A stretch of DNA of 64,000 bases from Anaerolineales bacterium (lineage in GTDB: Bacteria; Chloroflexota; Anaerolineae; Anaerolineales; UBA11858): NCBI GenBank assembly GCA_028278545.1, contig JANQED010000132.1:344874-408873 (forward strand), read 5' to 3'. The stretch's first letter is position 1; the number at the start of each line of letters is the position of its first letter. This document shows, piece after piece, positions 34,243 through 47,196 of this stretch. The position numbers were made by a program, and so were the translations under genes. Under the pieces are notes generated by a model. The model worked only from the letters and a program-made list of their open reading frames with translations. It had not been told where the DNA came from and ran no database searches.

Positions 34243-36645
34243 ATGGGCAGTACAATTCAGCAAGTTCTGACAGCGTTAACCACTTTTCCGGGCAATTTGA
34301 TCTACCATATGGCCCTGGCCTTTTCGATTGCCGGCGCCCTGCAGATGGCCGTGGGGCTTTGGCGCGACAGTGCACTCCCCCAGGGACGTCGCATGGTGAT
34401 CGGCCTCGGGCTGATGCTGGGATTGCGCTTCTTGCTTTTCCTCTGCGCGGGACTCGCTCAATCAGGCCTCTACAACCCTCGCGTCCTGCTGCCCATCTTA
34501 GATCGCGCTGCCACTACCCTGAGCCTGATCGTCATCCTCTGGTTGTGGGTTTTTCCCGAACCCAGGCGTCTTGCTGACGCTGCCAGCAGCCTATTGGGGA
34601 TGCTGACGGCGGCCATCGCAGCCATCAGTTGGGCGTGGTGGTTTGGAAACTATTCAGCTTTGTCTTTCAATGCCTCCTGGCTGGATTTCGGGTGGGAATT
34701 CCTCGCCATCGCGCTGCTCGGCTTAGGGTTCGCTCTGCTCATCCTCCGCCGCCCCAACGGCTGGGAATACGGCCTCGGTATGATGATCGTCGTTTCCCTC
34801 GGGCACCTTCTGCACCTGATCGTCCCCCAAACCGAGAGTGACTACCCCGGTTTCGTCCGTCTGGCCCAAATGGCCGCCTACCCGATCTTGTTCTCACTTC
34901 CTAGGAGATTTAGAACCCCCCAACCAGAAATCCCGGCCGTCGAAGCAGTGCCAGCGCCAAGCGAACAACCCGCCCCCCAAGAAAAATCCCGCTCTGATAC
35001 CCAACCTGAATATTTCAAAGCACTGCTATTCGCGCTGGGTGAATCTACCGGGCCCGAATTATGTAAAGCCATCGCACGCACGCTCGCCGAAACGATGCGA
35101 TCAGACATCTGCCTGATCGTCTCGCCCCCTGGCAGAAGGGGACGATTCCATATCCAGTGCGGCTACGACTTCATCCATGAAGAGACTCTCGAGAATTTGT
35201 CGCTCGACCAGGGTAAATTGCCCCTGCTGACTTCGGCGATGAAAAAGGCTCAATCTCTACGTTTACCGGCAAGAAGCACCTCGCAAGACCTGACCAACCT
35301 GGGGGACCTCTTAGGCCTGGGCAGCACTGGACACCTTTTGGCCGGGTCCGTGCAAAACCTGAAGGGGGAAACGGCCCTGGGCATCATACTGCTCTCGCCT
35401 CACACCGACCGGCGTTGGGCCCGGGAAGATCAAGATTTCATCGAGGAGATCAGCAATGGATTGGCCCCCATTCTGCACCAGGCCAGACGCTGGGAAGCGG
35501 CTCAAAAAGAGCTGGAGAAAACCCAAAATAGCCTGCATGCTCTCCAGGAGATTCTGGAAGAAGTCCAGGCTGAGAACCAAATCCTGCTATCCGAAAGAGA
35601 CACCATCACAAAAGAAGTTCTCGGCGAAGAGGGATCGAAAGAGCTGGACTCTCTGAGAGACGATCAGCAGCAATCCCAGGACACCATCGCCCGCCTGCAA
35701 GTTGAAAACCGCCGCCTGGGCGAGATGGTCGAAAGCCTGATCGCTGCGGCTGATACCCACGAACTGACGACCTCGGGTCAGCTCAAAAAAGAGCTCCGTG
35801 AGGCGCTGGAAGAGATTGCCAACCTCAAGAATCAGTTGATAAAGACCGAGCAGCAGGCGCTGGTCAACGCCGGGGTGCTCGAAACAGCCGACACCGTCTC
35901 GGAAGAGCGGGCGGAAGTGTTCGCATCCATCGCGCAAGACCTGCGGCAGCCCATGTCCTCTATCGTCGGCTACACCGAACTGCTGCTCGGCGAGTCGGTA
36001 GGCATCCTCGGCGCGTTGCAGCGCAAATTCCTGGAGCGCATCCGGGCATCGACCGAGCGGCTGGAGAGGCTGTTAGACGATCTGCTGCGCGTCGCCACCC
36101 TTTTGGCCGGAGACCAACTCCAGCTCAACCCAGAAGCCGTTGACTTGGGCAACGCTTTCGACAAAGCCATCGCCAATACCTCTGCACAGATGCGGGAGAA
36201 AAATATCATTCTGCGCGTCGATCTCCCCGAGCCGATGCCCCACATTCATGCCGACCGTGACGCCTTGCAACAGATCCTGATCCACCTGCTGAAGAACGCC
36301 GGGACCGTCTCTCCGGTTGAAGGGGAAATTTTCCTGCGTGCAGAGGTCCAGGATGTCGATGACGGGCAGAACTATGTGCTCATTCAAGTCGCCGATCAGG
36401 GTGGGGGTATTCCTAAAGAGGACCTGCCGCGCGTCTTCTCCCGGCTCTATCGCGCCGACAACCCCCTGATTGAGGGCATCGGCGACACCGGTGTGGGGCT
36501 TTCGATCGCCAAAACCCTGGTCGAATCCCAAGAGGGGCGTATCTGGGTGGATACCGAGACGGGCAAGGGCTCTGCCTTCAACATATTGCTCCCCCTTTAT
36601 AATGGAGAAACCACCCCTCAAAGCGGGGAAGGGCATTCTGGATGA
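34243..36645 (+). CDS. Histidine-kinase-like membrane sensor lacking the phosphoacceptor His
   Basis: An 800-residue sensor. About seven membrane helices fill residues 15-225, then come a GAF-like domain (about 265-420), a coiled coil (420-555), a HisKA-like dimerisation helix and a HATPase domain. The ATPase keeps its N-box (Asn685 in HLLKNAG), G1 box DQGGGIP and G2 box GDTGVGLSIAK. In the X-region, where relatives read SHELRTP, it reads AQDLRQP: Gln565 replaces the phosphorylated His. It therefore probably binds ATP but cannot autophosphorylate in the usual way. No response regulator is nearby. It overlaps the LysM gene by four bases, so an envelope role is likely. Confidence 0.85.
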   Translation: MGSTIQQVLTALTTFPGNLIYHMALAFSIAGALQMAVGLWRDSALPQGRRMVIGLGLMLGLRFLLFLCAGLAQSGLYNPRVLLPILDRAATTLSLIVILWLWVFPEPRRLADAASSLLGMLTAAIAAISWAWWFGNYSALSFNASWLDFGWEFLAIALLGLGFALLILRRPNGWEYGLGMMIVVSLGHLLHLIVPQTESDYPGFVRLAQMAAYPILFSLPRRFRTPQPEIPAVEAVPAPSEQPAPQEKSRSDTQPEYFKALLFALGESTGPELCKAIARTLAETMRSDICLIVSPPGRRGRFHIQCGYDFIHEETLENLSLDQGKLPLLTSAMKKAQSLRLPARSTSQDLTNLGDLLGLGSTGHLLAGSVQNLKGETALGIILLSPHTDRRWAREDQDFIEEISNGLAPILHQARRWEAAQKELEKTQNSLHALQEILEEVQAENQILLSERDTITKEVLGEEGSKELDSLRDDQQQSQDTIARLQVENRRLGEMVESLIAAADTHELTTSGQLKKELREALEEIANLKNQLIKTEQQALVNAGVLETADTVSEERAEVFASIAQDLRQPMSSIVGYTELLLGESVGILGALQRKFLERIRASTERLERLLDDLLRVATLLAGDQLQLNPEAVDLGNAFDKAIANTSAQMREKNIILRVDLPEPMPHIHADRDALQQILIHLLKNAGTVSPVEGEIFLRAEVQDVDDGQNYVLIQVADQGGGIPKEDLPRVFSRLYRADNPLIEGIGDTGVGLSIAKTLVESQEGRIWVDTETGKGSAFNILLPLYNGETTPQSGEGHSG

Positions 36646-37541
36646 CCCAACCCCGTGAACTCGTCCTTGGGCTGGTCACTGCTTTGACCTCTACAGTGAT
36701 CCTGGGAGGGAGTCTGGTGCTCGCTTTGGCCGAAGACCAGGCATCCATCGCCCAGGCACCTGCAAGTGCGAGTACGGCCACCACCACACCCTCACCCACG
36801 CTCTCTCCAACTCCCCTGCCGACCCAGGCACCTGGAGAGCCTACTTATACGGCCTCGGCAACCTCTTTACCGACAGACACCCCATCCTCAACGCCGGAAG
36901 CCCCCTCACCGACCTCCTGCCCGCCCCCCTCTGGCTGGGTGCAGACCACGGTCAACCAGGGGGATACACCGGAAAGCCTGGCAGCGCAATACAACACCAC
37001 GGCTGAGAAGTTAATTGAAGCTAATTGCTTACTGATCAGTAATCTCTCTCCTGGAAGCATAATTTACGTCCCAAAACCGCCTCCCACCCTGACCCAAATC
37101 CCCTGCGGCCCGCCCCTCGGATGGGTGTACTACACCGTCAAATCAGGCGACACCCTCTACCAGATCGGTCTGGCGTTCGGGGTGAACGTCTATCAATTGC
37201 AGCAGGCCAACTGTCTCGGCTCATCGACGTATATCCGCGCCGGTCAACAGCTCTACGTGCCCAACGTGCCCACGGCAACATTTACATCCAGCGCGACCGC
37301 CACAGCCACCGCGACAGCGACCAGCACGCTGACACCAACGCCGACAAACACGCCCACAGAGACCCTTACACCAACGGAAACGGCAACGCCAACCGACACA
37401 CTGACGCCGACGGTGACAGATACACCCACACAGACCTTCACGCCCACGGAAACGCCCACCCCTTCAGATACTCCTACCCCGTCGGATACTCCCACGCCAT
37501 CGGAAACCCCCACCATTACACCCTCGCCGACCTCCACGTAA
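36642..37541 (+). CDS. Membrane-anchored double-LysM protein with Thr/Pro-rich tail
   Basis: An exported cell-wall-binding protein of 299 residues. A single N-terminal hydrophobic helix (residues 8-30) serves as signal or anchor. A Thr/Pro/Ser linker follows, then two LysM domains (about 100-148, [20 protein letters not shown], and 163-209, [19 protein letters not shown]), then a second long Thr/Pro repeat tail to the end. LysM binds GlcNAc glycans such as peptidoglycan. The Thr-rich tails are typical of Chloroflexota surface proteins and may be O-glycosylated. No catalytic domain is present. The ATGA junction couples it to the kinase-like gene; the LCP gene follows 48 bases on. Confidence 0.88.
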   Translation: MTQPRELVLGLVTALTSTVILGGSLVLALAEDQASIAQAPASASTATTTPSPTLSPTPLPTQAPGEPTYTASATSLPTDTPSSTPEAPSPTSCPPPSGWVQTTVNQGDTPESLAAQYNTTAEKLIEANCLLISNLSPGSIIYVPKPPPTLTQIPCGPPLGWVYYTVKSGDTLYQIGLAFGVNVYQLQQANCLGSSTYIRAGQQLYVPNVPTATFTSSATATATATATSTLTPTPTNTPTETLTPTETATPTDTLTPTVTDTPTQTFTPTETPTPSDTPTPSDTPTPSETPTITPSPTST

Positions 37542-37589
37542 TCAAGATCCGGGCGATCCAGCAAAAGCTCTCCTCAGCACACGAAACCT

Positions 37590-38666
37590 ATGACTCTGCG
37601 CACCCGCTTGCTCTGGATACTCCTTATCCCCACACTCATTCTGGTCTGTGTTTCTCCAGCGCTGATCAGCGCAGTCTCTGCCAGCACCGCGCTGGTTGAC
37701 CCCCAGGCGACCGGGAAAGCAGCCCTGGCAACCGTCCCCGCGGATGCGACGCCCACCCCAACCCCCTTCCTGCCTGTCCCCCCAACACCGACGTATATCC
37801 CCACGGCCTTCCCAAGCCCGGTGCCCACCGCCACCCCCAAGCCCACGGCTGAACCTCCACCACCGTCCAAAGGCGGCAATACAGTCCATGTTGATCCCAG
37901 CGACTACTCCCAGGATCAAATCAATATCCTTTTGTTGGGTTCAGACCAGCGCCTAGGCGAGGTTGGCTTCCGCACCGATACCATCATCCTGCTCAGCCTC
38001 AGCACCCGCACCAAAACAGCCAGCATGGTCTCATTTCCGCGCGACCTGTACCTGTACATCCCCAGCTACGGCTACAACCGCATCAACACGGTGATGTATT
38101 ACGGCGGTTTTCCGCTGATGGCCCAAACCTTGCAGCACCACTATGGCATCAGAGTCGACCACTATATCCTGGTCGGATTGCAGGCTTTCACCGAGACTAT
38201 CGACAGCCTGGGCGGCGTTAACGTCCAGGTCGGTGAAAAACTGACCGACCACCGCACAGGACATGGAAATTTCACGGTCAAACCCGGAGAGGTACTGATG
38301 AACGGCGAGATGGCTTTGTGGTACGTGCGCGCCCGCTACACCACCAGCGACTTCGACCGCACCCGCCGCCAGCAAGAAGTGATCCAGGCCATTGGGGCGC
38401 GCTTACTGAGCATGAACGCCCTGGAAAGCGGCGACGAACTCTATGATATCTACAAAAAATACGTCAGTTCAGATATGAAGTGGGTTGACGTCGCCCCCAT
38501 CGTCCCTTTAGCGGCACGGCTTGGCAACCCATCGAACATCCAGCGCTACGCGATTGGCCGCGGCCATGTGGTCCCTTGGACGACTCCCGGCGGCGCTCAG
38601 GTGCTGCTCCCCCAGGAAGGGGCGATCCTCTCGCTGCTGCAGCAAGCCGTTGGAGGGGCAAAATGA
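37590..38666 (+). CDS. LytR-CpsA-Psr (LCP) family transferase
   Basis: An LCP phosphotransferase, which attaches polyprenyl-linked glycans to the cell wall. A signal/anchor helix (residues 8-28) is followed by a Pro/Thr linker and the LCP domain (about 112-280) with LLLGSDQR, the substrate loops FRTDTIILLSL and SFPRDLYLYIP, RINTVMYYGG and the conserved Arg-rich stretch YVRARYTTSDFDRTRRQQ. The 358 residues are normal. It closes the operon with the kinase-like and LysM genes. The presence of an LCP enzyme suggests a surface polymer anchored to the wall or to protein. Confidence 0.93.
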   Translation: MTLRTRLLWILLIPTLILVCVSPALISAVSASTALVDPQATGKAALATVPADATPTPTPFLPVPPTPTYIPTAFPSPVPTATPKPTAEPPPPSKGGNTVHVDPSDYSQDQINILLLGSDQRLGEVGFRTDTIILLSLSTRTKTASMVSFPRDLYLYIPSYGYNRINTVMYYGGFPLMAQTLQHHYGIRVDHYILVGLQAFTETIDSLGGVNVQVGEKLTDHRTGHGNFTVKPGEVLMNGEMALWYVRARYTTSDFDRTRRQQEVIQAIGARLLSMNALESGDELYDIYKKYVSSDMKWVDVAPIVPLAARLGNPSNIQRYAIGRGHVVPWTTPGGAQVLLPQEGAILSLLQQAVGGAK

Positions 38667-38747
38667 CCCATTTTGCGACCGAGAACACCCCTGCGAAAGG
38701 CGGCGGTGTCCGCGCTTGCCTCGCCTGCATGGCCAGTGCAACGAGAT

Positions 38748-38789
38748 TTGAAGCCGAAGCGAAATGTGTTATAATAGAACAGGTGTTCT
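38748..38789 (+). promoter_or_regulatory. Promoter with LexA-like palindrome
   Basis: TTGAAG (38748-38753), 16 bases and TATAAT (38770-38775) form a promoter. Directly after the -10 box, AGAACAGGTGTTCT (38776-38789) is a perfect GAAC-N4-GTTC palindrome with one extra matched base each side, like the SOS box of Gram-positive LexA/DinR. It sits over the start point, the right place for repression. A clear ribosome site AGGAG follows at 38801-38805. Confidence 0.6.
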
Positions 38790-38810
38790 TATCATAAAAC
38801 AGGAGCAATT

Positions 38811-39920
38811 ATGACCCTGAAAGGCAAAGGTTTTTATATCTGGAAGATACCAGATTGCGAAGGCGGTGATGCCAACAAGATCGCCAACGTAGCCAAAGCG
38901 GCCGGTCTCAGCCACGTGCTTATCAAGATCGCCGATGGTATCTACACGTATAACTACGATTGGAACAAGCGTGTAGACCTGGTTCCCCCGGTAGCCAATG
39001 CCTTACGCGCCCGGGGAATCCAGGTTTGGGGCTGGCAGTTTGTATATGGAAGTTACCCCAGCAAAGAAGCCGACATCGCCATAAAACGCATCAAGGAACT
39101 CAACCTGGATGGCTTTGCCATCGACGCCGAGCATCATTACCGGGAGTCTGGCAAGGCCGCGGCCGCCAAAACCTATATGCGTGAACTGCGCGGGGGCGTT
39201 GGCAACAATTTCCCCCTTGCGCTCTCATCTTACCGCTTCCCTTCCCTGCACCCCATCCCCTGGAACGAATTCTTAGAGAAGTGCGATTACAACATGCCGC
39301 AGGTCTATTGGATGGGCGCGCACAACCCTGGGGCTCAGTTAGCCAGGACATTGAATGAGTTTGAAAGCCTGAAATACCGCCCGCCGATCATTCCCACCGG
39401 GGCGGCTTTCACGGAGCACGGCTGGACCCCAACCACGCAGGATGTGGAGGAGTTCCTGATCACGGCCCAGTCATTAAATCTCAGCGCAGCCAATTTCTGG
39501 GAATGGTGGAATACCCGTGAAGTGCTTTCCCCAAAGCACAAAATCTGGGATGTCATCGCCGAATACGAGTGGGATGGGGGTGGGGGCGGGCCTCAAGACA
39601 TCACCGGCAAGTATATCGAAGCCCTCAACAGCCATGATTACAACAAGGTCGTCGATTTATACACAGATGAAGCGGTCCACGTCACATCCGAGCGTACCAT
39701 CGTCGGCAAAGGGAAAATCCGCGCCTGGTATCGGAATTTCTTCTCCAGCCTGTTGCCCAACGGCACATTCACTCTGACCAGTTTCTCCGGCTCGGACAAC
39801 TCCCGGCATCTCTCCTGGACGGCCCGTTCCAGCGCCGGAAATGTGAATGATGGCAACGATACCTTTGGTCTCATCGACGACAAGATCACTTACCATTATC
39901 TCCACTATACGGTCATTTAA
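38811..39920 (+). CDS. Glycosidase-like TIM-barrel protein fused to a SnoaL-like domain
   Basis: A 369-residue two-domain protein. Residues 1-260 resemble a glycoside-hydrolase-type barrel (GFYIWKIPDC, VLIKIADGIY, GWQFVYG, DGFAIDAEHHY, MPQVYWMGAH, AANFWEWWN), with acidic residues at strand ends. A Gly-rich joint leads to a SnoaL/NTF2-like domain (about 264-369, YIEALNSHDYNKVVDLYTDEAVHV). There is no signal peptide, so the protein appears cytoplasmic, which is odd for a wall-lytic barrel. It has its own promoter carrying a LexA-like site. The barrel assignment rests on pattern; the substrate is unknown. Confidence 0.7.
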   Translation: MTLKGKGFYIWKIPDCEGGDANKIANVAKAAGLSHVLIKIADGIYTYNYDWNKRVDLVPPVANALRARGIQVWGWQFVYGSYPSKEADIAIKRIKELNLDGFAIDAEHHYRESGKAAAAKTYMRELRGGVGNNFPLALSSYRFPSLHPIPWNEFLEKCDYNMPQVYWMGAHNPGAQLARTLNEFESLKYRPPIIPTGAAFTEHGWTPTTQDVEEFLITAQSLNLSAANFWEWWNTREVLSPKHKIWDVIAEYEWDGGGGGPQDITGKYIEALNSHDYNKVVDLYTDEAVHVTSERTIVGKGKIRAWYRNFFSSLLPNGTFTLTSFSGSDNSRHLSWTARSSAGNVNDGNDTFGLIDDKITYHYLHYTVI

Positions 39921-39927
39921 AACAGAT

Positions 39928-39960
39928 ATCCCCTGGGAGTAGTGCAAATCCCCAGGGGAT
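39928..39960. terminator. Hairpin between convergent genes
   Basis: ATCCCCTGGG (39928-39937) pairs with CCCAGGGGAT (39951-39960) around a 13-base loop, between the converging glycosidase-like and gyrA genes. The T-run after it is poor on both strands. Confidence 0.55.
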
Positions 39961-40030
39961 CATGCTATTTTGGGGGAGAATCAACCCTACCTCCCGCGTG
40001 GCACCTGATTTTCGAGAAGGGAACATGCCC

Positions 40031-42481
40031 CTATTTGGATTTTTTCAAAGGGCGCGGCACATCCCAGGGAACGGTCATCTCCAAAATCTGATCGCCAGGC
40101 CGGACATCCAGCACCGACTTGCCGCGCACCGCCACCCGGGTCTGCACGGGGGCATCGCCAAGGTCGGCCATCTTGGCGGCGTATTTCTTCAAATGCAAAG
40201 TGACCTGTTTGGTCTTGGTGCCGATCACACAGCCCATCAAGCCGGCCTCTGGCGGCAGTTTCCAGGCGATCACGCCCTTGCCATAACGCCCCTGGATGGG
40301 GAAGTCCTCCTGTTTCACCCGCTTTGCCCTTCCGTCCGAAGCCAGCAAGAACACTTCGCCGCGTTGAGGGATCAACTCGACCCCAACGACTTCTTCCTCC
40401 TTGTCTAGCTTGATCCCCATCACGCCCGCAGCCACCAACCCCATCGGGCGGACATCCTCTTCAGAGAAGCGGATCGCCATGCCGCTGGTGGCCGCCAATA
40501 AGATATCTTTCTGACCATCGGTCAAACGGATCCACCCTAAACGGTCGCCATCATTGACGCGCACCAGCGTAAAGGGGGTGGCCGCCGGCCCCGGCAGCTC
40601 CTCAACAGCCGTCTTCTTCACCATCCCCTGACGGGTAACCGAGAGCACATACCAGCCCTCAGCCAGCTGATCCTTTGAGGGCAGCGTGAAGATCACCGCC
40701 ACTTTTTCTTTTTCTCTCAATGGAGAGACTTGATTGAATGGAACTCCATCATCGGGTTTGTCCGCTTCAGGGATCGAGAGCACCGGTAAGGAGGCTGCCT
40801 GACCGCCCTCGGTGACCAAATACAGGGTATCGCGCGTATTCACCCTGATCAAGCGCTTGGGCGCGGCGCTGCCGCTGATGCGCGGGCGGGCATCCTTCAA
40901 CGAGCGTGAGATCAACCCCTGGGAAGTCAGCGAGGCCCAGACCATCTGGTCAGGAGCCAGGCTGCTCAGGCGCACAGGGATATCCTCTTTATCCCCCTCA
41001 ACCGAAATGATCTGCGTGCGGCGCATATCGCCGTATCCCTCTCTGACGGCCCCCAATTCATCGGCGATCACTTTGCGCATCTTGGTGGGTGATTTCAGCA
41101 AAGCGACCAAAGCCTTGATCTTGGCCTTGACCACTTTGTACTCCTGCTCGATCTTTTGACGTTCCAGGGCGGCCAGACGGCGCAGCGGCATGTCCAATAT
41201 CGCCTGGGCCTGCTCATCACTGAGCTTGAAACGACGGCACAAGTTCTGTTTGGCCGTCTCCACGCGTCGCGATTTGCGAATGACGTCGATAACTTCATCC
41301 AGATTGGCCAGGGCGGTCATCAAGCCAGACAGGATGTGTTCCCGCTTACGGGCGCGCTCCAATTCATATTCGCTGCGCCGCCGAACGATCTCTAAACGAT
41401 GGTTCAGATAAACCCGCAGCGCCTGCTTCAGGTTGAGCAGGCGCGGTTCGCCCTCCACGAGGGCCAGCATGATCAAACTGAAGGTCGTCCGCATGGTGCT
41501 GTACTTATACAGGTCTTCCAACACCTTTTCCGGGTCGGCGGTTTTGGTCAGCTCGATCACCACGCGCACACCCTGACGATCCGACTCATCGCGCAGATCG
41601 GCAATGCCCTCGATCTTCTCCTCCCGCGCCAGGGTGGCGATCCGTTCCAGCAAGGTGGTCTTGTTGACCATATAGGGGATCTCCGTCACCACGATGCGAT
41701 TTCGGCCCCGGCTCATCTCCTCGATATGGGCACGCGCCCGCACCATAATGCGGCCGCGCCCCGAGCCGTAGGCCTTTTGCAGACCGCCGTTCTCCATCTG
41801 GTCGATGACAATGCCGCCCGTAGGGAAATCCGGCCCCTGGATGAATTTCATCAGATCGGCCACGCTGATATCGTCGAGGCGCTTCCAGTTCTCCAGCATG
41901 TGGATCAGGGCATCGATCACCTCTCCCAGGTTGTGAGGCGGCACGCTGGTGGACATGCCCACCGCGATACCGGTGATGCCGTTGACCAGCAAATTAGGCA
42001 GGGCCGCCGGGAGCACATCCGGCTCATTCAGCGTGTCATCAAAATTGGTCGAAAAATCAACCGTAGCCTTATCGATATCGGAGAGCATATGCGTCGCCAG
42101 GGGAGCCATGCGGGCTTCGGTATAGCGCATGGCTGCGGGGGAGTCCCCATCCATGCTGCCGAAATTGCCCTGCCCATCCACCAGTTGGTAGCGCATGGAG
42201 AAATCCTGCGCCATGCGGGCCATGGCATCATAGACCGCCATATCCCCATGAGGGTGGTACTTCCCCAGGACTTCCCCGACGATGCGGGCCGATTTCTTAT
42301 AGGTCGAATCCGGGCGGATACCCATATCGTGCATGGCATACAAGATGCGCCGATGCACCGGTTTGAGCCCATCGCGGGCATCCGGCAGGGCGCGCGAAAC
42401 AATCACGCTCATGGCATAGTCCAGGTAGGACTGCTGCATTTCTTCATCGATGTCGATTTTGCGAATTAGACCGATCTCCAT
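40031..42481 (-). CDS. gyrA: DNA gyrase/topoisomerase IV subunit A
   Basis: The DNA breakage-reunion subunit of a type IIA topoisomerase, 816 residues. The catalytic Tyr120 lies in [10 protein letters not shown], and the N-terminal pattern [33 protein letters not shown] is fully conserved. The C-terminal beta-pinwheel is present, but the canonical gyrase box QRRGGKG is missing at its usual place; the nearest match is QGRYGKG around residue 729. This leaves gyrase versus topoisomerase IV open. The quinolone-region position equal to E. coli Ser83 is Met81 ([10 protein letters not shown]); Asp85 is kept. gyrB is not adjacent. It has its own promoter after the rpoC terminator. Confidence 0.93.
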   Translation of the reverse strand: MEIGLIRKIDIDEEMQQSYLDYAMSVIVSRALPDARDGLKPVHRRILYAMHDMGIRPDSTYKKSARIVGEVLGKYHPHGDMAVYDAMARMAQDFSMRYQLVDGQGNFGSMDGDSPAAMRYTEARMAPLATHMLSDIDKATVDFSTNFDDTLNEPDVLPAALPNLLVNGITGIAVGMSTSVPPHNLGEVIDALIHMLENWKRLDDISVADLMKFIQGPDFPTGGIVIDQMENGGLQKAYGSGRGRIMVRARAHIEEMSRGRNRIVVTEIPYMVNKTTLLERIATLAREEKIEGIADLRDESDRQGVRVVIELTKTADPEKVLEDLYKYSTMRTTFSLIMLALVEGEPRLLNLKQALRVYLNHRLEIVRRRSEYELERARKREHILSGLMTALANLDEVIDVIRKSRRVETAKQNLCRRFKLSDEQAQAILDMPLRRLAALERQKIEQEYKVVKAKIKALVALLKSPTKMRKVIADELGAVREGYGDMRRTQIISVEGDKEDIPVRLSSLAPDQMVWASLTSQGLISRSLKDARPRISGSAAPKRLIRVNTRDTLYLVTEGGQAASLPVLSIPEADKPDDGVPFNQVSPLREKEKVAVIFTLPSKDQLAEGWYVLSVTRQGMVKKTAVEELPGPAATPFTLVRVNDGDRLGWIRLTDGQKDILLAATSGMAIRFSEEDVRPMGLVAAGVMGIKLDKEEEVVGVELIPQRGEVFLLASDGRAKRVKQEDFPIQGRYGKGVIAWKLPPEAGLMGCVIGTKTKQVTLHLKKYAAKMADLGDAPVQTRVAVRGKSVLDVRPGDQILEMTVPWDVPRPLKKSK

Positions 42482-42521
42482 GGAACGCTCCGAAATTTAT
42501 AATTGAAACATTTGTGCGAGG

Positions 42522-42530
42522 ATTATAACA
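42522..42530 (-). promoter_or_regulatory. Extended -10 promoter of gyrA
   Basis: TGTTATAAT on the minus strand is a consensus extended -10 (TGn plus TATAAT). No good -35 is seen, as that place is taken by the rpoC terminator. It lies about 40 bases before the gyrA start. Confidence 0.6.
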
Positions 42531-42534
42531 TGGC

Positions 42535-42574
42535 AAAAAAATCCCCTCCCACTTCAAAAGCAGCGGGAGGGGAT
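42535..42574 (-). terminator. Intrinsic terminator of rpoC
   Basis: On the minus strand ATCCCCTCCC (42565-42574 read in reverse) pairs with GGGAGGGGAT (42541-42550) over 10 bases around a 14-base loop, followed by six more T at 42535-42540. It separates rpoC from gyrA. Confidence 0.92.
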
Positions 42575-42595
42575 CAATTTCTTGACTAAATACCC

Positions 42596-46897
<4,302 letters not shown>

Positions 46898-47039
46898 GCG
46901 TGAGCCTCCTGAGGACTACCTGATACTTTATGAACACATACCTACACGCGGTAAAGCCCTTGCGCAGTTGCGCACAAGCCTTGCCATGAGGATTCAAATA
47001 TTCACAGAAGAATTAATCGAACAAATGTACTATTAACAA

Positions 47040-47095
47040 GACAAACGAAAGCAAGCGCATGAGTCCTCTCACCTCAAGCGCTCGCTGCATTTGTC
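47040..47095 (-). promoter_or_regulatory. Long hairpin in the rpoC leader
   Basis: The rpoC leader folds into a three-part stem on the minus strand: GACAAA/TTTGTC at the base, then CGAGCGC/GCGCTTG, then TGAG/CTCA at the tip. A second small hairpin (GCGCA/TGCGC) lies at about 46962-46980. No T-run follows. The roughly 230-base leader is unusual for rpoC. Confidence 0.6.
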
Positions 47096-47125
47096 TATTC
47101 CCTTTCTAGGTTGCATGCGGGGGGT

Positions 47126-47154
47126 ATTATACAGGAGACCAAAAACCCAGTCAA
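47126..47154 (-). promoter_or_regulatory. Sigma-70-type promoter of rpoC
   Basis: TTGACT (47149-47154), a 17-base spacer and TATAAT (47126-47131) on the minus strand form a near-consensus promoter, about 229 bases upstream of the rpoC start. Confidence 0.88.
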
Positions 47155-47196
47155 GGTGAAAATTTGGAGTTTTTGCACTAATTTTCAGGGAACTAT

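Noticed and set aside
37261-37541. Tandem repeat or CRISPR-like array
   Set aside because: The repetitive DNA is simply the coding of the Thr/Pro-rich tail of the LysM protein; there are no regular repeats with unique spacers. No CRISPR array was seen anywhere in the window.
41399-42469. A 356-codon plus-strand frame opposite gyrA
   Set aside because: It is the antisense of a highly conserved gene in register with its codons; the translation is His/Gln-rich and has no family features or ribosome site.
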